This document shows, in pieces, positions 54,728 through 63,547 of a stretch of DNA of 64,000 nucleotides. Under the pieces are notes generated by a model. It made no database searches. It was given only the letters and a program-made list of their open reading frames with translations, and was not told the DNA's origin. The stretch's first letter is position 1, and every line of letters starts with the position of its first letter. Position numbers and translations under genes: made by a program. Source of the DNA: Arthrobacter cryoconiti (GTDB lineage: Bacteria; Actinomycetota; Actinomycetes; Actinomycetales; Micrococcaceae); contig NZ_JAJJBU010000023.1 in assembly GCF_020905375.1 (NCBI RefSeq), positions 62,001 through 126,000 on the forward strand. The letters are read 5' to 3'.

Positions 54728-55804
54728 CTAGGCCGGTGCGCCCAACCCTCGCCTTCGTCGGCGTACACCGAGTCGGTTCGACTGGCGAACCCGAGATAGA
54801 TCCGCAGCCCCTATGAGCCCGGCCGACGGCCCTAGCCCGGCAGCAACGATCTTTGCCTCTTGGCGAAAGCCCCTACCAGTGAGGTTTTTTGAGTACGCAC
54901 GCCGAGCGGGTTCAAGCAACAGGTCACCAGCCGCAGACAAGCCCCCACCAATGACGAACAACGCCGGATCTAGGGCTGCAGCCAGATTCGCGATACCTAG
55001 GCCCAACCATTCCCCCACCTCTTCTACAAGTTCCCGAGAGGTTGCTTCACCGGCCAGCGCAAGTTCGGTCACCACCGTTCCAGTAATGTCCTTGGCCCGG
55101 CCGTGGACACTTGCGAGCATTTCTGTGGCCATGGGTGATTTGGCCCGTGCCAGCTCACGAGCTTCCCGTCCCAGCGCGTTACCGGACGCATATTGTTCCC
55201 AGCAACCGCGGTTTCCGCATTCGCAGCGGTGCCCACCAGGAACAATCACCTGATGTCCAAATTCACCAGCCAACCCGAAGCTGCCTCGTTCCACCCGGCC
55301 GTCCATCACAAGGGCCCCACCGATCCCTGTGCCCAGCGTCAGGCACACCATGCGGTCGTTGCCTCTCCCAGCACCAAAGCGCCATTCCGCCCACCCGGCA
55401 GCATCGGCGTCGTTGGCAACTGTGACCGGCCTGTTGAGCAGGCTTTCAAGATTTTCCCGTAAAGGCTCGTTGCGCCAGGCCAGGTGCGGACTGAACATGA
55501 CGGTGCCTCCGTCAAGATCCATCCATCCAGCAGCCCCGATACCCACGCTGCGAATATTGTGTCGGGCACCAAGCTCGCGGGCAAGATCAGCAATGACGGC
55601 CTCGACGGCGCGAGCATCGCGCCCCGGGGTGTCATAGCGTAGTTCCTCTAGGATGACCCCGCTCCCGTTCACCACTCCGGCCGCTACCTTGGTACCGCCA
55701 ATGTCGATGCCCAGTGCCAAAGAACCTCCCACCGGCGCGCCGCCGACAAAACGAAGGGCTGGCCGGATGGCTGAGGATCTTAGGGGGTACCGAAGTTGAC
55801 GCAT
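54728..55804 (-). CDS. ROK family glucokinase
   Basis: Phosphorylates glucose (or a related sugar) with ATP. In 358 residues the phosphate loop LGIDIGGTKVAAGVV lies near 31-46, DADAAGWAEWRFGAG and CLTLGTGIGGALV follow, and the zinc-binding ROK motif GHRCECGNRGCWEQYASG is intact. No N-terminal helix-turn-helix is seen, so it is an enzyme, not a repressor. ATG 55804 is used; about 27 residues precede the conserved domain, so a GTG closer to it is possible. Divergent from the acyl-CoA ligase. Confidence 0.9.
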   Translation of the reverse strand: MRQLRYPLRSSAIRPALRFVGGAPVGGSLALGIDIGGTKVAAGVVNGSGVILEELRYDTPGRDARAVEAVIADLARELGARHNIRSVGIGAAGWMDLDGGTVMFSPHLAWRNEPLRENLESLLNRPVTVANDADAAGWAEWRFGAGRGNDRMVCLTLGTGIGGALVMDGRVERGSFGLAGEFGHQVIVPGGHRCECGNRGCWEQYASGNALGREARELARAKSPMATEMLASVHGRAKDITGTVVTELALAGEATSRELVEEVGEWLGLGIANLAAALDPALFVIGGGLSAAGDLLLEPARRAYSKNLTGRGFRQEAKIVAAGLGPSAGLIGAADLSRVRQSNRLGVRRRRRGLGAPA

Positions 55805-55830
55805 GCATCGATTCTATCCAGCGTTTCCGA

Positions 55831-55892
55831 CCACAACGTTGTGGTGGAATTGTATGTGTGACCCAAACGACATAAAGTTACTGACGAGTAAC
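55831..55892. promoter_or_regulatory. Two palindromes in the ROK / fadD divergent promoter region
   Basis: A perfect 14-bp palindrome CCACAACGTTGTGG (55831-55844) with a central CG, as in many LacI-family operators, and GTTACT-GACG-AGTAAC (55877-55892), reminiscent of TetR-type fatty acid regulator sites. They lie between the divergent genes, about 40 to 130 bases from each start. The regulators are not in the window. Confidence 0.55.
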
Positions 55893-55972
55893 ATATCCGA
55901 AGCTCGACACTTAGTCCGTGCCGGATAGAGTAAGGCCAACCCCTAGTGGCCCCACAGATCGAAGGAGTCAAT

Positions 55973-57787
55973 GTGCGAGAGATAACAGTTCCGGCCAAGG
56001 TGGTCAGTCCGCGGACTATGAACACCACTGACTTTGTCCTGCGACAAGCTAAGTTGGAGAGCAACCCGGCGCTGTTTTCCCGTCGAAACGCAGACAACGT
56101 TTGGGTAGATATTTCTGCCAAAGAATTCCACGCAGACGTGTGCGCAATAGCGAAGGGCCTCATTGCCAGTGGCATCGAGGTCGGTGATCGCATCGGCATC
56201 ATGGCGCGTACTAGGTACGAATGGAGCTTGGTGGACTTCGCCATCTGGTTTACCGGAGCAGTCTCTGTTCCGATCTATGAAACCTCCTCGCCGTCGCAGG
56301 TGGCCTGGAACTTAGGCGACTCCGGCGCCGTCGCGGTCATTGCTGAGAGCGCAAGCCATGAGAACGTAATCCGACAAGCGGCCCACAGCGAGAACCTTAC
56401 TGTCCTCAAAGACGTGTGGTTGATGGAAGGCAACGGCCTTGACGCCTTGCGTGAGGCCGGCAAGGACGTTACCGAAGCCGCCTTGGAAGTGCGACGAACC
56501 GCCAACGGGCTCGACGACGTCGCGACCATCATTTACACCTCCGGAACCACAGGACGTCCCAAAGGGTGCATGCTCACTCACCACAATTTTGTTGAGCTCA
56601 GTGAGAATGCCTTGGCTGTTCTGGCTAAAGACGTGCTTTCATCTGGCTCGCAAACCATCATGTTCTTGCCGTTGGCTCACGTTTTCGCCCGCTACATTTC
56701 GGTCCTGGCCGTGGCAGGTGGGGCAAAAGTCGGCCACACCCCGGATATCAAACACCTTCTTGAAGACCTCCAGAGCTTCAAACCCACCTTCATCCTTGCG
56801 GTGCCCCGCGTCTTTGAAAAGGTCTATAACTCGGCTGCGCTGAAAGCCGAAGGAGACGGGAAGGGCAAAATCTTTGCAGCAGCCGCCACAACCGCGATCG
56901 AGTACTCGCGGGCCAGCCAGGACGGCAAGGTGCCGTTTCTCCTCGGCGCCAAACATGCACTGTTTAACAAGCTGGTATATGGGAAGTTGCGCGCGGCCAT
57001 GGGTGGACAGGTGCATCATGCTGTCTCCGGCGGCGGGCCCTTGGGCGAACGCCTAGGGCACTTCTTCCAGGGCATCGGCATGCAAATTTTGGAAGGTTAT
57101 GGGCTGACGGAAACCACAGCACCCATCACGGTGAATCGCCCGGAGCGCATCCGGATAGGCACCGTCGGCGCCCCGTTACCAGGTAACTCCGTCAAGATTG
57201 CCGACGACGGAGAGATCCTCGCAAAGGGCGTCTGCGTTATGAAGGGATACTTCGGTCGCGATGATCTCACCGCGGAAGCGTTCGTGGACGGTTGGTTCCG
57301 TACCGGGGACATCGGCGAACTGGACGATCAGGGGTTCCTGAAGATCACCGGGCGCAAAAAAGAAATCATCGTTACAGCAAGTGGAAAGAACGTGGTTCCA
57401 GCTTTGTTGGAAGACCAAATCCGCGCCGACGCAATAGTTTCCCAATGCTTGGTGGTTGGTGACAACCGTCCCTTCATCGCCGCGTTGGTGACCTTGGACG
57501 AAGAGGCTCTTCCCCAATGGGGCAAACAACGCAACTTGCCGGCGGGGCTGAGCGTGGCAGAGGCAGCCAAGAACCCGATCGTCGTTGCCGCCGTTCAAAG
57601 TGCCATCGATAAAGCCAATACCAGCGTCTCCCATGCCGAGGCAATCAAGTCATTTAGGATCGTTGATTCAGACTTCACGGAAACCTCCGGTCATTTGACC
57701 CCCTCTTTGAAGGTCAAGCGCGGCCAGGTACTCAAGGACTACGAGGCTGTACTGGAAGACATCTACACGGCAAAGAAACCCGCGTAG
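55973..57787 (+). CDS. fadD15: Long-chain acyl-CoA ligase, FadD15-like
   Basis: Activates fatty acids to acyl-CoA via acyl-AMP. Start GTG 55973 (VREITVPAKVV) has GAAGGAG upstream; a GTG at 55946 is less likely. The 604-residue protein carries the AMP-binding motif IIYTSGTTGRPKGCMLTH, the LEGYGLTETTAP motif, the WFRTGDIGELDDQGFL adenylation motif and the C-terminal catalytic-lysine area (GRKKEIIVTASGKNVVP). Position and composition match FadD15 of mycobacteria (symbol by resemblance). It neighbours a ROK kinase and an esterase/acyltransferase set. Confidence 0.93.
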   Translation: MREITVPAKVVSPRTMNTTDFVLRQAKLESNPALFSRRNADNVWVDISAKEFHADVCAIAKGLIASGIEVGDRIGIMARTRYEWSLVDFAIWFTGAVSVPIYETSSPSQVAWNLGDSGAVAVIAESASHENVIRQAAHSENLTVLKDVWLMEGNGLDALREAGKDVTEAALEVRRTANGLDDVATIIYTSGTTGRPKGCMLTHHNFVELSENALAVLAKDVLSSGSQTIMFLPLAHVFARYISVLAVAGGAKVGHTPDIKHLLEDLQSFKPTFILAVPRVFEKVYNSAALKAEGDGKGKIFAAAATTAIEYSRASQDGKVPFLLGAKHALFNKLVYGKLRAAMGGQVHHAVSGGGPLGERLGHFFQGIGMQILEGYGLTETTAPITVNRPERIRIGTVGAPLPGNSVKIADDGEILAKGVCVMKGYFGRDDLTAEAFVDGWFRTGDIGELDDQGFLKITGRKKEIIVTASGKNVVPALLEDQIRADAIVSQCLVVGDNRPFIAALVTLDEEALPQWGKQRNLPAGLSVAEAAKNPIVVAAVQSAIDKANTSVSHAEAIKSFRIVDSDFTETSGHLTPSLKVKRGQVLKDYEAVLEDIYTAKKPA

Positions 57788-57796
57788 GCATCCTCC

Positions 57797-57839
57797 GTAG
57801 CCGAACTGGTGAAGGCTAGCTCTTCGCCAGTTCGGCTAC
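57797..57839. terminator. Bidirectional terminator after fadD and the MinD-like gene
   Basis: Arms GTAGCCGAACTGG (57797-57809) and CCAGTTCGGCTAC (57827-57839), 13 bp perfect. One arm lies in the final codons of the minus-strand MinD-like gene (VAELAKS). Confidence 0.85.
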
Positions 57840-59315
57840 CACTAGGGCCGCCAAACTTTTCACGGCACCCCTAGTCGCTGGACGTAGCTTCGCGAGCTCC
57901 ACGCGCGAGCCTTCTGCCAGATGTTTGTCGTATGGGATCCGGAGAACGTTGTGGACGCGGGATTTGAAGTGTTCCTCAATCTGGTTGATGTCCACTTGAG
58001 TTTCTCCCCCGGACATATTGATAACAACTATGGCGTTCGCAACCAGGTCCTTACGGCCGTGGGCTTCCAGCCAAGACAGCGTCTCCGAGGCAAGTCGAGC
58101 CTCGTCCACGCTTCCCCCAGACACCAATACCACTGCGTCCGCTTTCTCCAGCGTGCCCTTCATAACAGAGTGCACCATGCCCGTCCCGGAGTCCGTGAGC
58201 ACAATCGAGTAGTACTTGCTCAAAATATCTGTCACTGCACGGTAGTCGGAATCGTCAAAGGCTTGGGCCACGGCCGGATCGGTATCACTGGCCAAGATGT
58301 CTAGACGCGACCCGTCCCGAGCCACGTACTCACACAACTGCGAGAATGTGGTGACATCGAATCTGTCCTTGACCAGGTTGCGCGCTGTATAGTCAGCGCT
58401 CCCCGGGGATCGGTCTGAAAGCGTGCCACGGTCAGGGTTGGCATCCATGGCGATGACCCTGTCCTCGCGAATGTCGGCCAGGACCATTCCCAGCAATGTG
58501 GTGACGGTCGTCTTTCCGACTCCACCCTTGCGTGAGAGCACCGGGACGTAGCGGGTGTGGTTACCCAACCGTGAAGCAATCAGGTTATCTTGTGCACGCT
58601 CCAAACGGACCTTATCCGAATCTCCCACGTTCACGGCCCCAAACGTCACCCTGTACAAGAGTCGGCGCCAACCGTTAACCGGTGCTGCCGCCACCTTGGA
58701 TAAAAGTCGATCACTCGTTAGTGCTGCGGCCGGCTCTGGGCCGTCCTCACGCTGACGGCGCGGGCTCGTCAATTCTTGAGCCACACCCGTCCCCGGATGC
58801 ACCACCGAATGCGTCACCGGAGCGAATCCTGGGACTGGCGGAAAAACGGTCGAATCAACCGGCGCTGAGGCATGTTCGGTTGACACAGGCGCAGAGGGCG
58901 CCACAGCAGGGACGATGGCATTGACTGCACCGGTGAATGCTGGATCCACTGTGGCCCCTTGAAGGTCAAGACGATCCAGGGTGACGGCAGCGGGACCGGA
59001 CGTGACCGTCATGACGGGCACGTACGCAGACGCATCTTTGCGCGCTTCCTTGCCACCTTCGCCAGCGCTGTCGAGCTCAGCCTCGCCAGCGTTCTCGCTG
59101 GAGGCTTGCAACCCTGCCTTGGCAGAATCTACGAACTTGGCAGAATCAACGAACGTGGCAGAATCAACCGATTCAACAGTTTCGACTTTTTTGTCTTTTT
59201 CGACCTTGTCGTCTGTTTCCGCGGTTTCGGCGGCCGCTACGGAATCCGCAGGTGCCTCAAAAGGCGCAGGGGCAGCATCCTCGGGGGTTGCCGGCGTGCT
59301 GTTCTTGTTTGCCAT
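57816..59315 (-). CDS. MinD/ParA-like ATPase with long disordered N-terminal region
   Basis: A 499-residue protein from ATG 59315 (MANKNSTPA, GTGGAG upstream). Residues 1-215 are Ala/Glu/Val/Pro-rich and disordered. They include a seven-residue tandem repeat, VDSATFVDSAKFVDSAK in outline, that is imperfect in DNA (21-bp unit). The ATPase domain (about 245-499) has the deviant Walker A LSRKGGVGKTTVTTLLG, VIAMDANPDRGTLSDR and the SIVLTDSGTGMVHSVM switch region. Similar proteins are annotated in actinobacteria as chromosome partitioning, MinD-like or type VII secretion associated (EspI-like). No partner gene is seen here. Not the chromosomal ParA itself, which may be the protein starting at 63548. 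Confidence 0.88.
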   Translation of the reverse strand: MANKNSTPATPEDAAPAPFEAPADSVAAAETAETDDKVEKDKKVETVESVDSATFVDSAKFVDSAKAGLQASSENAGEAELDSAGEGGKEARKDASAYVPVMTVTSGPAAVTLDRLDLQGATVDPAFTGAVNAIVPAVAPSAPVSTEHASAPVDSTVFPPVPGFAPVTHSVVHPGTGVAQELTSPRRQREDGPEPAAALTSDRLLSKVAAAPVNGWRRLLYRVTFGAVNVGDSDKVRLERAQDNLIASRLGNHTRYVPVLSRKGGVGKTTVTTLLGMVLADIREDRVIAMDANPDRGTLSDRSPGSADYTARNLVKDRFDVTTFSQLCEYVARDGSRLDILASDTDPAVAQAFDDSDYRAVTDILSKYYSIVLTDSGTGMVHSVMKGTLEKADAVVLVSGGSVDEARLASETLSWLEAHGRKDLVANAIVVINMSGGETQVDINQIEEHFKSRVHNVLRIPYDKHLAEGSRVELAKLRPATRGAVKSLAALVVAELAKS

Positions 59316-59351
59316 GTCTCCACTTGCTGTCGCTTTGTACATCAAATGCCG

Positions 59352-59380
59352 CCGCGGCCGGAAAAGAATTCCGGCCGCGG
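59352..59380 (-). terminator. Perfect GC-rich hairpin after pyc
   Basis: CCGCGGCCGGAA (59352-59363), AAGAA, TTCCGGCCGCGG (59369-59380): 12-bp perfect arms. It lies 74 bases past the pyc stop and just ahead of the MinD-like gene. Confidence 0.85.
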
Positions 59381-59453
59381 GAGCGCGTATTGATTGACAG
59401 TTTAGCGTAACGGGCGTTTCACGGCTGCGAATATCCTGGTCCCACTAGGTGGT

Positions 59454-62400
59454 CTAGGACTCAATGACCACTAGTAAATCGCCACCTTGAACTTGGGCAA
59501 TGCCATTAACGGCAAGCCGGGAAACAGTGCCGCCCACCGGAACTGTGATAGACGCCTCCATCTTCATGGCCTCGATCGTGGCCACCGTAGCTCCTGCCTC
59601 AACCACGTCTCCCACGGCGACCTTGACGCTGACAGCCCCCGCAAACGGAGCAGCAACATGGCCTGGCCTATTTTCGTCAGCCTTTTCCGCAGCCTTGACA
59701 GTACTTTCAATACTGCGGTCCCGGACAGTCACAGGGCGACTTTGACCATTGAGCTTGCACAAGACTGTCCGCATGCCCTTCTCATCAGGCTCCGAGACGG
59801 CTTCAAGTGCCGCGATCAAGCGCACACCCTTGCCCAATGAGATGTAATGCTCGGTACCTTGCTGCAGGCCGTAGAGGTAGTCGCGGGTATCCAATACGGA
59901 AACGTCCCCGTAGCTGTCACGGATCTTGCCGAATTCCGCGGTGGGACCGGCAAAGAGTAGACGGTTCAGCGCCGCCCGGCGGGTTTCGCTATCTGAGGCA
60001 AGTTCTGCACTGTCTTCGCGGCTGAGCGTACCGACGCGGTCGACGACGGTGCGTCCCTGAAGCGCTTTGGTGCGGAAGGGTTCAGGCCAGCCTCCCGGAG
60101 GCGTGCCAAGTTCTCCGCCCAAGAAACCCACCACGGAATCCGGAATGTCATAGTTTTGCGGATTTTCTTCAAAATCGGCAGGATCTGCTTTTATCCCCAC
60201 TAAGTGCAAGGCAAGATCACCCACCACCTTCGATGACGGGGTGACCTTGACCAAGTGGCCCAGGATCTTATCCGCAGCGATGTACATGTCTTCAATTTCC
60301 TCGAAGCGTTCACCCAAGCCCAGAGCCATGGCCTGCTGGCGCAGATTGGAAAGCTGACCACCGGGGATTTCGTGCTGGTAGACGCGTCCTGTGGGACCGG
60401 CCAGACCGGATTCAAACGGAGCGTAGACGCGGCGTACTGCTTCCCAATAAGGCTCCAAAGAGCTGATGGCAGCCAAGTCGATTCCGGTGTCACGTTCTGT
60501 GTGCGCCAACGCAGCCACGAGTGCGGAGGCAGAGGGCTGGCTCGTGGTCCCGGCTAGCGATGCCGAAGCAACGTCCACAGCGTCGACTCCGGCGTCTATA
60601 GCGGCCATGAGCGTGGCCAACTGTCCACCTGCGGTGTCATGTGTGTGCAGGTGAACCGGTAGATCGAATCGCTCGCGCAGTGCGCGAACCAGCTTTGCTG
60701 CCGCGGCCGGTCGGAGCACGCCAGCCATGTCCTTGATGGCCAGGATGTGCGCTCCGGCATCAACTATCCGCTGGGCTAGTTCTAAGTAGTAGTCCAAGGT
60801 GTAAATGTTTTCCGCAGGATCCAAAAGGTCCCCTGTGTAGCACAAGGCCACCTCCGCTACGGCAGTTCCGGTTGCGCGCACTGCCTTAATGGCGGGCTCC
60901 ATCTGGCTGACGTCATTGAGAGCATCAAAGATTCGGAAAATATCAATTCCGCTAGAGGCCGCCTCTTGAACGAAGGCATCGGTGACTTCGCTGGGGTAGG
61001 GCGTGTAGCCCACCGTATTACGTCCACGCAGGAGCATCTGCAGGCAGATGTTTGGCAAAGCCTCGCGCAAGGACGCCAAACGCTGCCAAGGGTCCTCGCC
61101 CAGAAAACGCAGTGAGACGTCGTAGGTGGCACCTCCCCATGCTTCAACGGAGAGCAGCTGAGGGGTCAGGACCGAAACAGCTGGTCCGGCAGCCACTAAG
61201 TCTCGTGTACGCACGCGGGTGGCCAGCAGAGACTGGTGGGCGTCGCGGAACGTGGTGTCCGTGACCGCCACAGCCGTTTGTGCCCGCAGCGCGGCAGCAA
61301 AGCCTTCCGGACCAAGTTCCGCTAGCTGGGCCCGGGAACCTGCGGGGGCATTCTCCAGATCCACGTCAGGCAATTTTTTCCCAGGATCCGCGTGGACCTT
61401 CAAATCACCATTTGGCTTGTTGACGGTCACATCCGCCAACCATGTCAGCAGCTTGGTTCCGCGGTCAGAGGACACCCTGGAATTGAGCAGCTCGGGCCGT
61501 TCGTCGATGAAAGAGGTTGCTACATCCCCCGCGTTGAATGCTGGGTCTTCTAACACGGCTTGCAGGAACGAGATGTTAGTGGAGACACCACGAATGCGGA
61601 ATTCGGCTAGCGCCCGGCGGGCACGGGCCAGGGCTGCCGGGTAATCGCGGCCTCGGCAAGTAAGTTTGACCAGCATGGAATCAAAGTGGGGGCTAATTTC
61701 AGCGCCAGCGTAGATGGTCCCGCCATCAAGCCTGATGCCGGCGCCGCCGGCGGAACGGTACGTGGTGATCGTGCCGACGTCGGGTCGGAAGCCATTGGAC
61801 GGGTCCTCGGTGGTGATGCGGCATTGAAGTGCAGCACCCTTTACATGCACCGAATCCTGGCTCAAACCGAGGTCAGCTAGAGTTTCCCCGGCAGCGATGC
61901 GTAGCTGGGCCTGAACAAGGTCCACATCCGTGATTTCCTCCGTCACGGTGTGCTCCACCTGAATCCGAGGATTCATTTCAATAAACACGTGCTGGCCAGC
62001 GCGCTCCCCAACCGTGTCCACAAGGAACTCAACCGTTCCTGCGTTGACGTAGCCCAAGGCCTTCGCGAATTTAACCGCATCAGCGTGTAGGGCCTTACGA
62101 ATGTTCTCATCCAAGTTTGGCGCCGGAGCAATTTCAATTACTTTTTGGTGGCGACGCTGCAAAGAGCAATCACGCTCAAAGAGGTGAATCACATTGCCTT
62201 CGCTATCGGCAAGGATCTGAACCTCGATGTGGCGTGGACGCAATACGGCCTGCTCTAGAAACATTGTTGGATCGCCGAAGGCGGCGTCCGCTTCGCGCAT
62301 CGCTGACTTCAGTGCTTCCTCAAGATCCTCGCGTTTGTCGACACGACGCATACCCCGACCGCCGCCGCCGGCAACGGCTTTAGCGAAGATGGGGAACCCG

Positions 62401-62852
62401 ATCTCCTCGGCAGCAGCCAGGAGTTCGGTGAGATCCGAGCTCGGCGCACTGGAGTTCAAGACAGGGATGCCAGCCTTTCGGGCGGCAGCCAATGCATGGA
62501 CCTTGTTCCCTGCCAGTTCTAAGACTTCCGCCGGAGGGCCCACGAACGTGATGCCGGCTTCGGCAGCCGCAGCAGCAAGCGTTGGGTTCTCCGAAAGGAA
62601 CCCGTACCCGGGATAAATGGCATCCGCGCCGGCTTCCTTGGCGACTCGGATCACCTCATCCACGTCAAGGTAGGCGCGGACTGGGTGGCCTTCCTCGCCA
62701 ATCAGGTAGGCCTCGTCCGCTTTTTGGCGGTGAATGGAGGCGCGGTCCTCGTATGGGAATACCGCCACTGTCTTCGCGCCGAGCTCATAGCTCGCGCGGA
62801 ACGCCCGAATGGCAATTTCGCCACGATTGGCAACCAGAATCTTGGAAAACAT
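59454..62852 (-). CDS. pyc: Pyruvate carboxylase
   Basis: Anaplerotic biotin enzyme converting pyruvate to oxaloacetate. In 1132 residues: biotin carboxylase domain (about 1-450; ATP loop AVAGGGGRGMRRV), carboxyltransferase domain (about 530-800; TDTTFRDAHQSLLATRVRTRDL, HLHTHDTAGGQLATLMAAIDAGVDAVDVA), the allosteric/PC tetramerisation region and a C-terminal biotinyl domain with the biotin-accepting Lys in IEAMKMEASIT. AGGAG before the ATG. Full length, all domains in one chain. Confidence 0.98.
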   Translation of the reverse strand: MFSKILVANRGEIAIRAFRASYELGAKTVAVFPYEDRASIHRQKADEAYLIGEEGHPVRAYLDVDEVIRVAKEAGADAIYPGYGFLSENPTLAAAAAEAGITFVGPPAEVLELAGNKVHALAAARKAGIPVLNSSAPSSDLTELLAAAEEIGFPIFAKAVAGGGGRGMRRVDKREDLEEALKSAMREADAAFGDPTMFLEQAVLRPRHIEVQILADSEGNVIHLFERDCSLQRRHQKVIEIAPAPNLDENIRKALHADAVKFAKALGYVNAGTVEFLVDTVGERAGQHVFIEMNPRIQVEHTVTEEITDVDLVQAQLRIAAGETLADLGLSQDSVHVKGAALQCRITTEDPSNGFRPDVGTITTYRSAGGAGIRLDGGTIYAGAEISPHFDSMLVKLTCRGRDYPAALARARRALAEFRIRGVSTNISFLQAVLEDPAFNAGDVATSFIDERPELLNSRVSSDRGTKLLTWLADVTVNKPNGDLKVHADPGKKLPDVDLENAPAGSRAQLAELGPEGFAAALRAQTAVAVTDTTFRDAHQSLLATRVRTRDLVAAGPAVSVLTPQLLSVEAWGGATYDVSLRFLGEDPWQRLASLREALPNICLQMLLRGRNTVGYTPYPSEVTDAFVQEAASSGIDIFRIFDALNDVSQMEPAIKAVRATGTAVAEVALCYTGDLLDPAENIYTLDYYLELAQRIVDAGAHILAIKDMAGVLRPAAAAKLVRALRERFDLPVHLHTHDTAGGQLATLMAAIDAGVDAVDVASASLAGTTSQPSASALVAALAHTERDTGIDLAAISSLEPYWEAVRRVYAPFESGLAGPTGRVYQHEIPGGQLSNLRQQAMALGLGERFEEIEDMYIAADKILGHLVKVTPSSKVVGDLALHLVGIKADPADFEENPQNYDIPDSVVGFLGGELGTPPGGWPEPFRTKALQGRTVVDRVGTLSREDSAELASDSETRRAALNRLLFAGPTAEFGKIRDSYGDVSVLDTRDYLYGLQQGTEHYISLGKGVRLIAALEAVSEPDEKGMRTVLCKLNGQSRPVTVRDRSIESTVKAAEKADENRPGHVAAPFAGAVSVKVAVGDVVEAGATVATIEAMKMEASITVPVGGTVSRLAVNGIAQVQGGDLLVVIES

Positions 62853-63547
62853 GTCACTCCTGTGCGAACGCTGGTTTGGTGGTCCGCCGGTCGCTGTGGA
62901 CGCCGGCTGACGTGTTGAAAAGAAAAAACAGGATTATTGCTCTGTGACGATCCCGCTACCGTGCAATGACGGCACTGAATCTTCGATTTAGAAAAAGCTT
63001 AAGCGATGTCAGTTTCACCCCGCTACAGGCTGTGGGCCAAATGGTGTGGCACATCTCACTTGACTCCAGCGTAACAAAAGTAACGCAGTCACAGGTCCAC
63101 AGCGGTTGCGACCCTACCCCTCAGCGTTCTCTGCAAGCCCTGCGAAACCACACGACGGGAGCAGCGAAGTCGGAGTCGAGCAGTCGCTACCATCTAGCCA
63201 GTCCCAAGGCGGCCTTGTTGTCTTTAGTTCTTAGTCGCTGGCATCGTCAACCTGGCCAACACGGCTTATCCGGACACGGCGGCTTGCCGTACGCATCGGT
63301 GCAAAATCCGGGGTGCTCAACATATGATGAGAGTGGGGCTGTGCACCAACCCCAATGTGCCGATCACTAAAAGTGCCGCCATGTTGCTGGTTGTATGCTG
63401 GCTGTCGATTAAACAATGTGGGGTGTTTGTCAACGAGGTCTCCGCGTCGCGAACGTTCCGCAGCTATTGTATGTGTCACCGGCAACACACAGAGAACAGA
63501 CAAAACGCCCATATTTGGGTACGCAACGCAAAGGTAATGGTTCATCC
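62853..63547. other. Gene-free region between pyc and parA
   Basis: About 695 bases with divergent promoters expected for pyc and parA. I find no convincing gene: the open frames (for example 63231-63545 minus) lack ribosome sites and family resemblance. GTAAC-AAAA-GTAAC near 63070-63083 and TATGTGTC near 63470 are possible regulatory or -10 elements. No RNA gene could be recognised. Confidence 0.5.

Noticed and set aside
63508-63519. CCCATATTTGGG as a palindromic operator before parA
   Set aside because: The two halves do not match when reverse-complemented, so it is not a true palindrome.
63231-63545. Minus-strand frame of 104 codons in the pyc-parA gap
   Set aside because: No ribosome site, unusual His/Arg composition, no domain; most likely chance.
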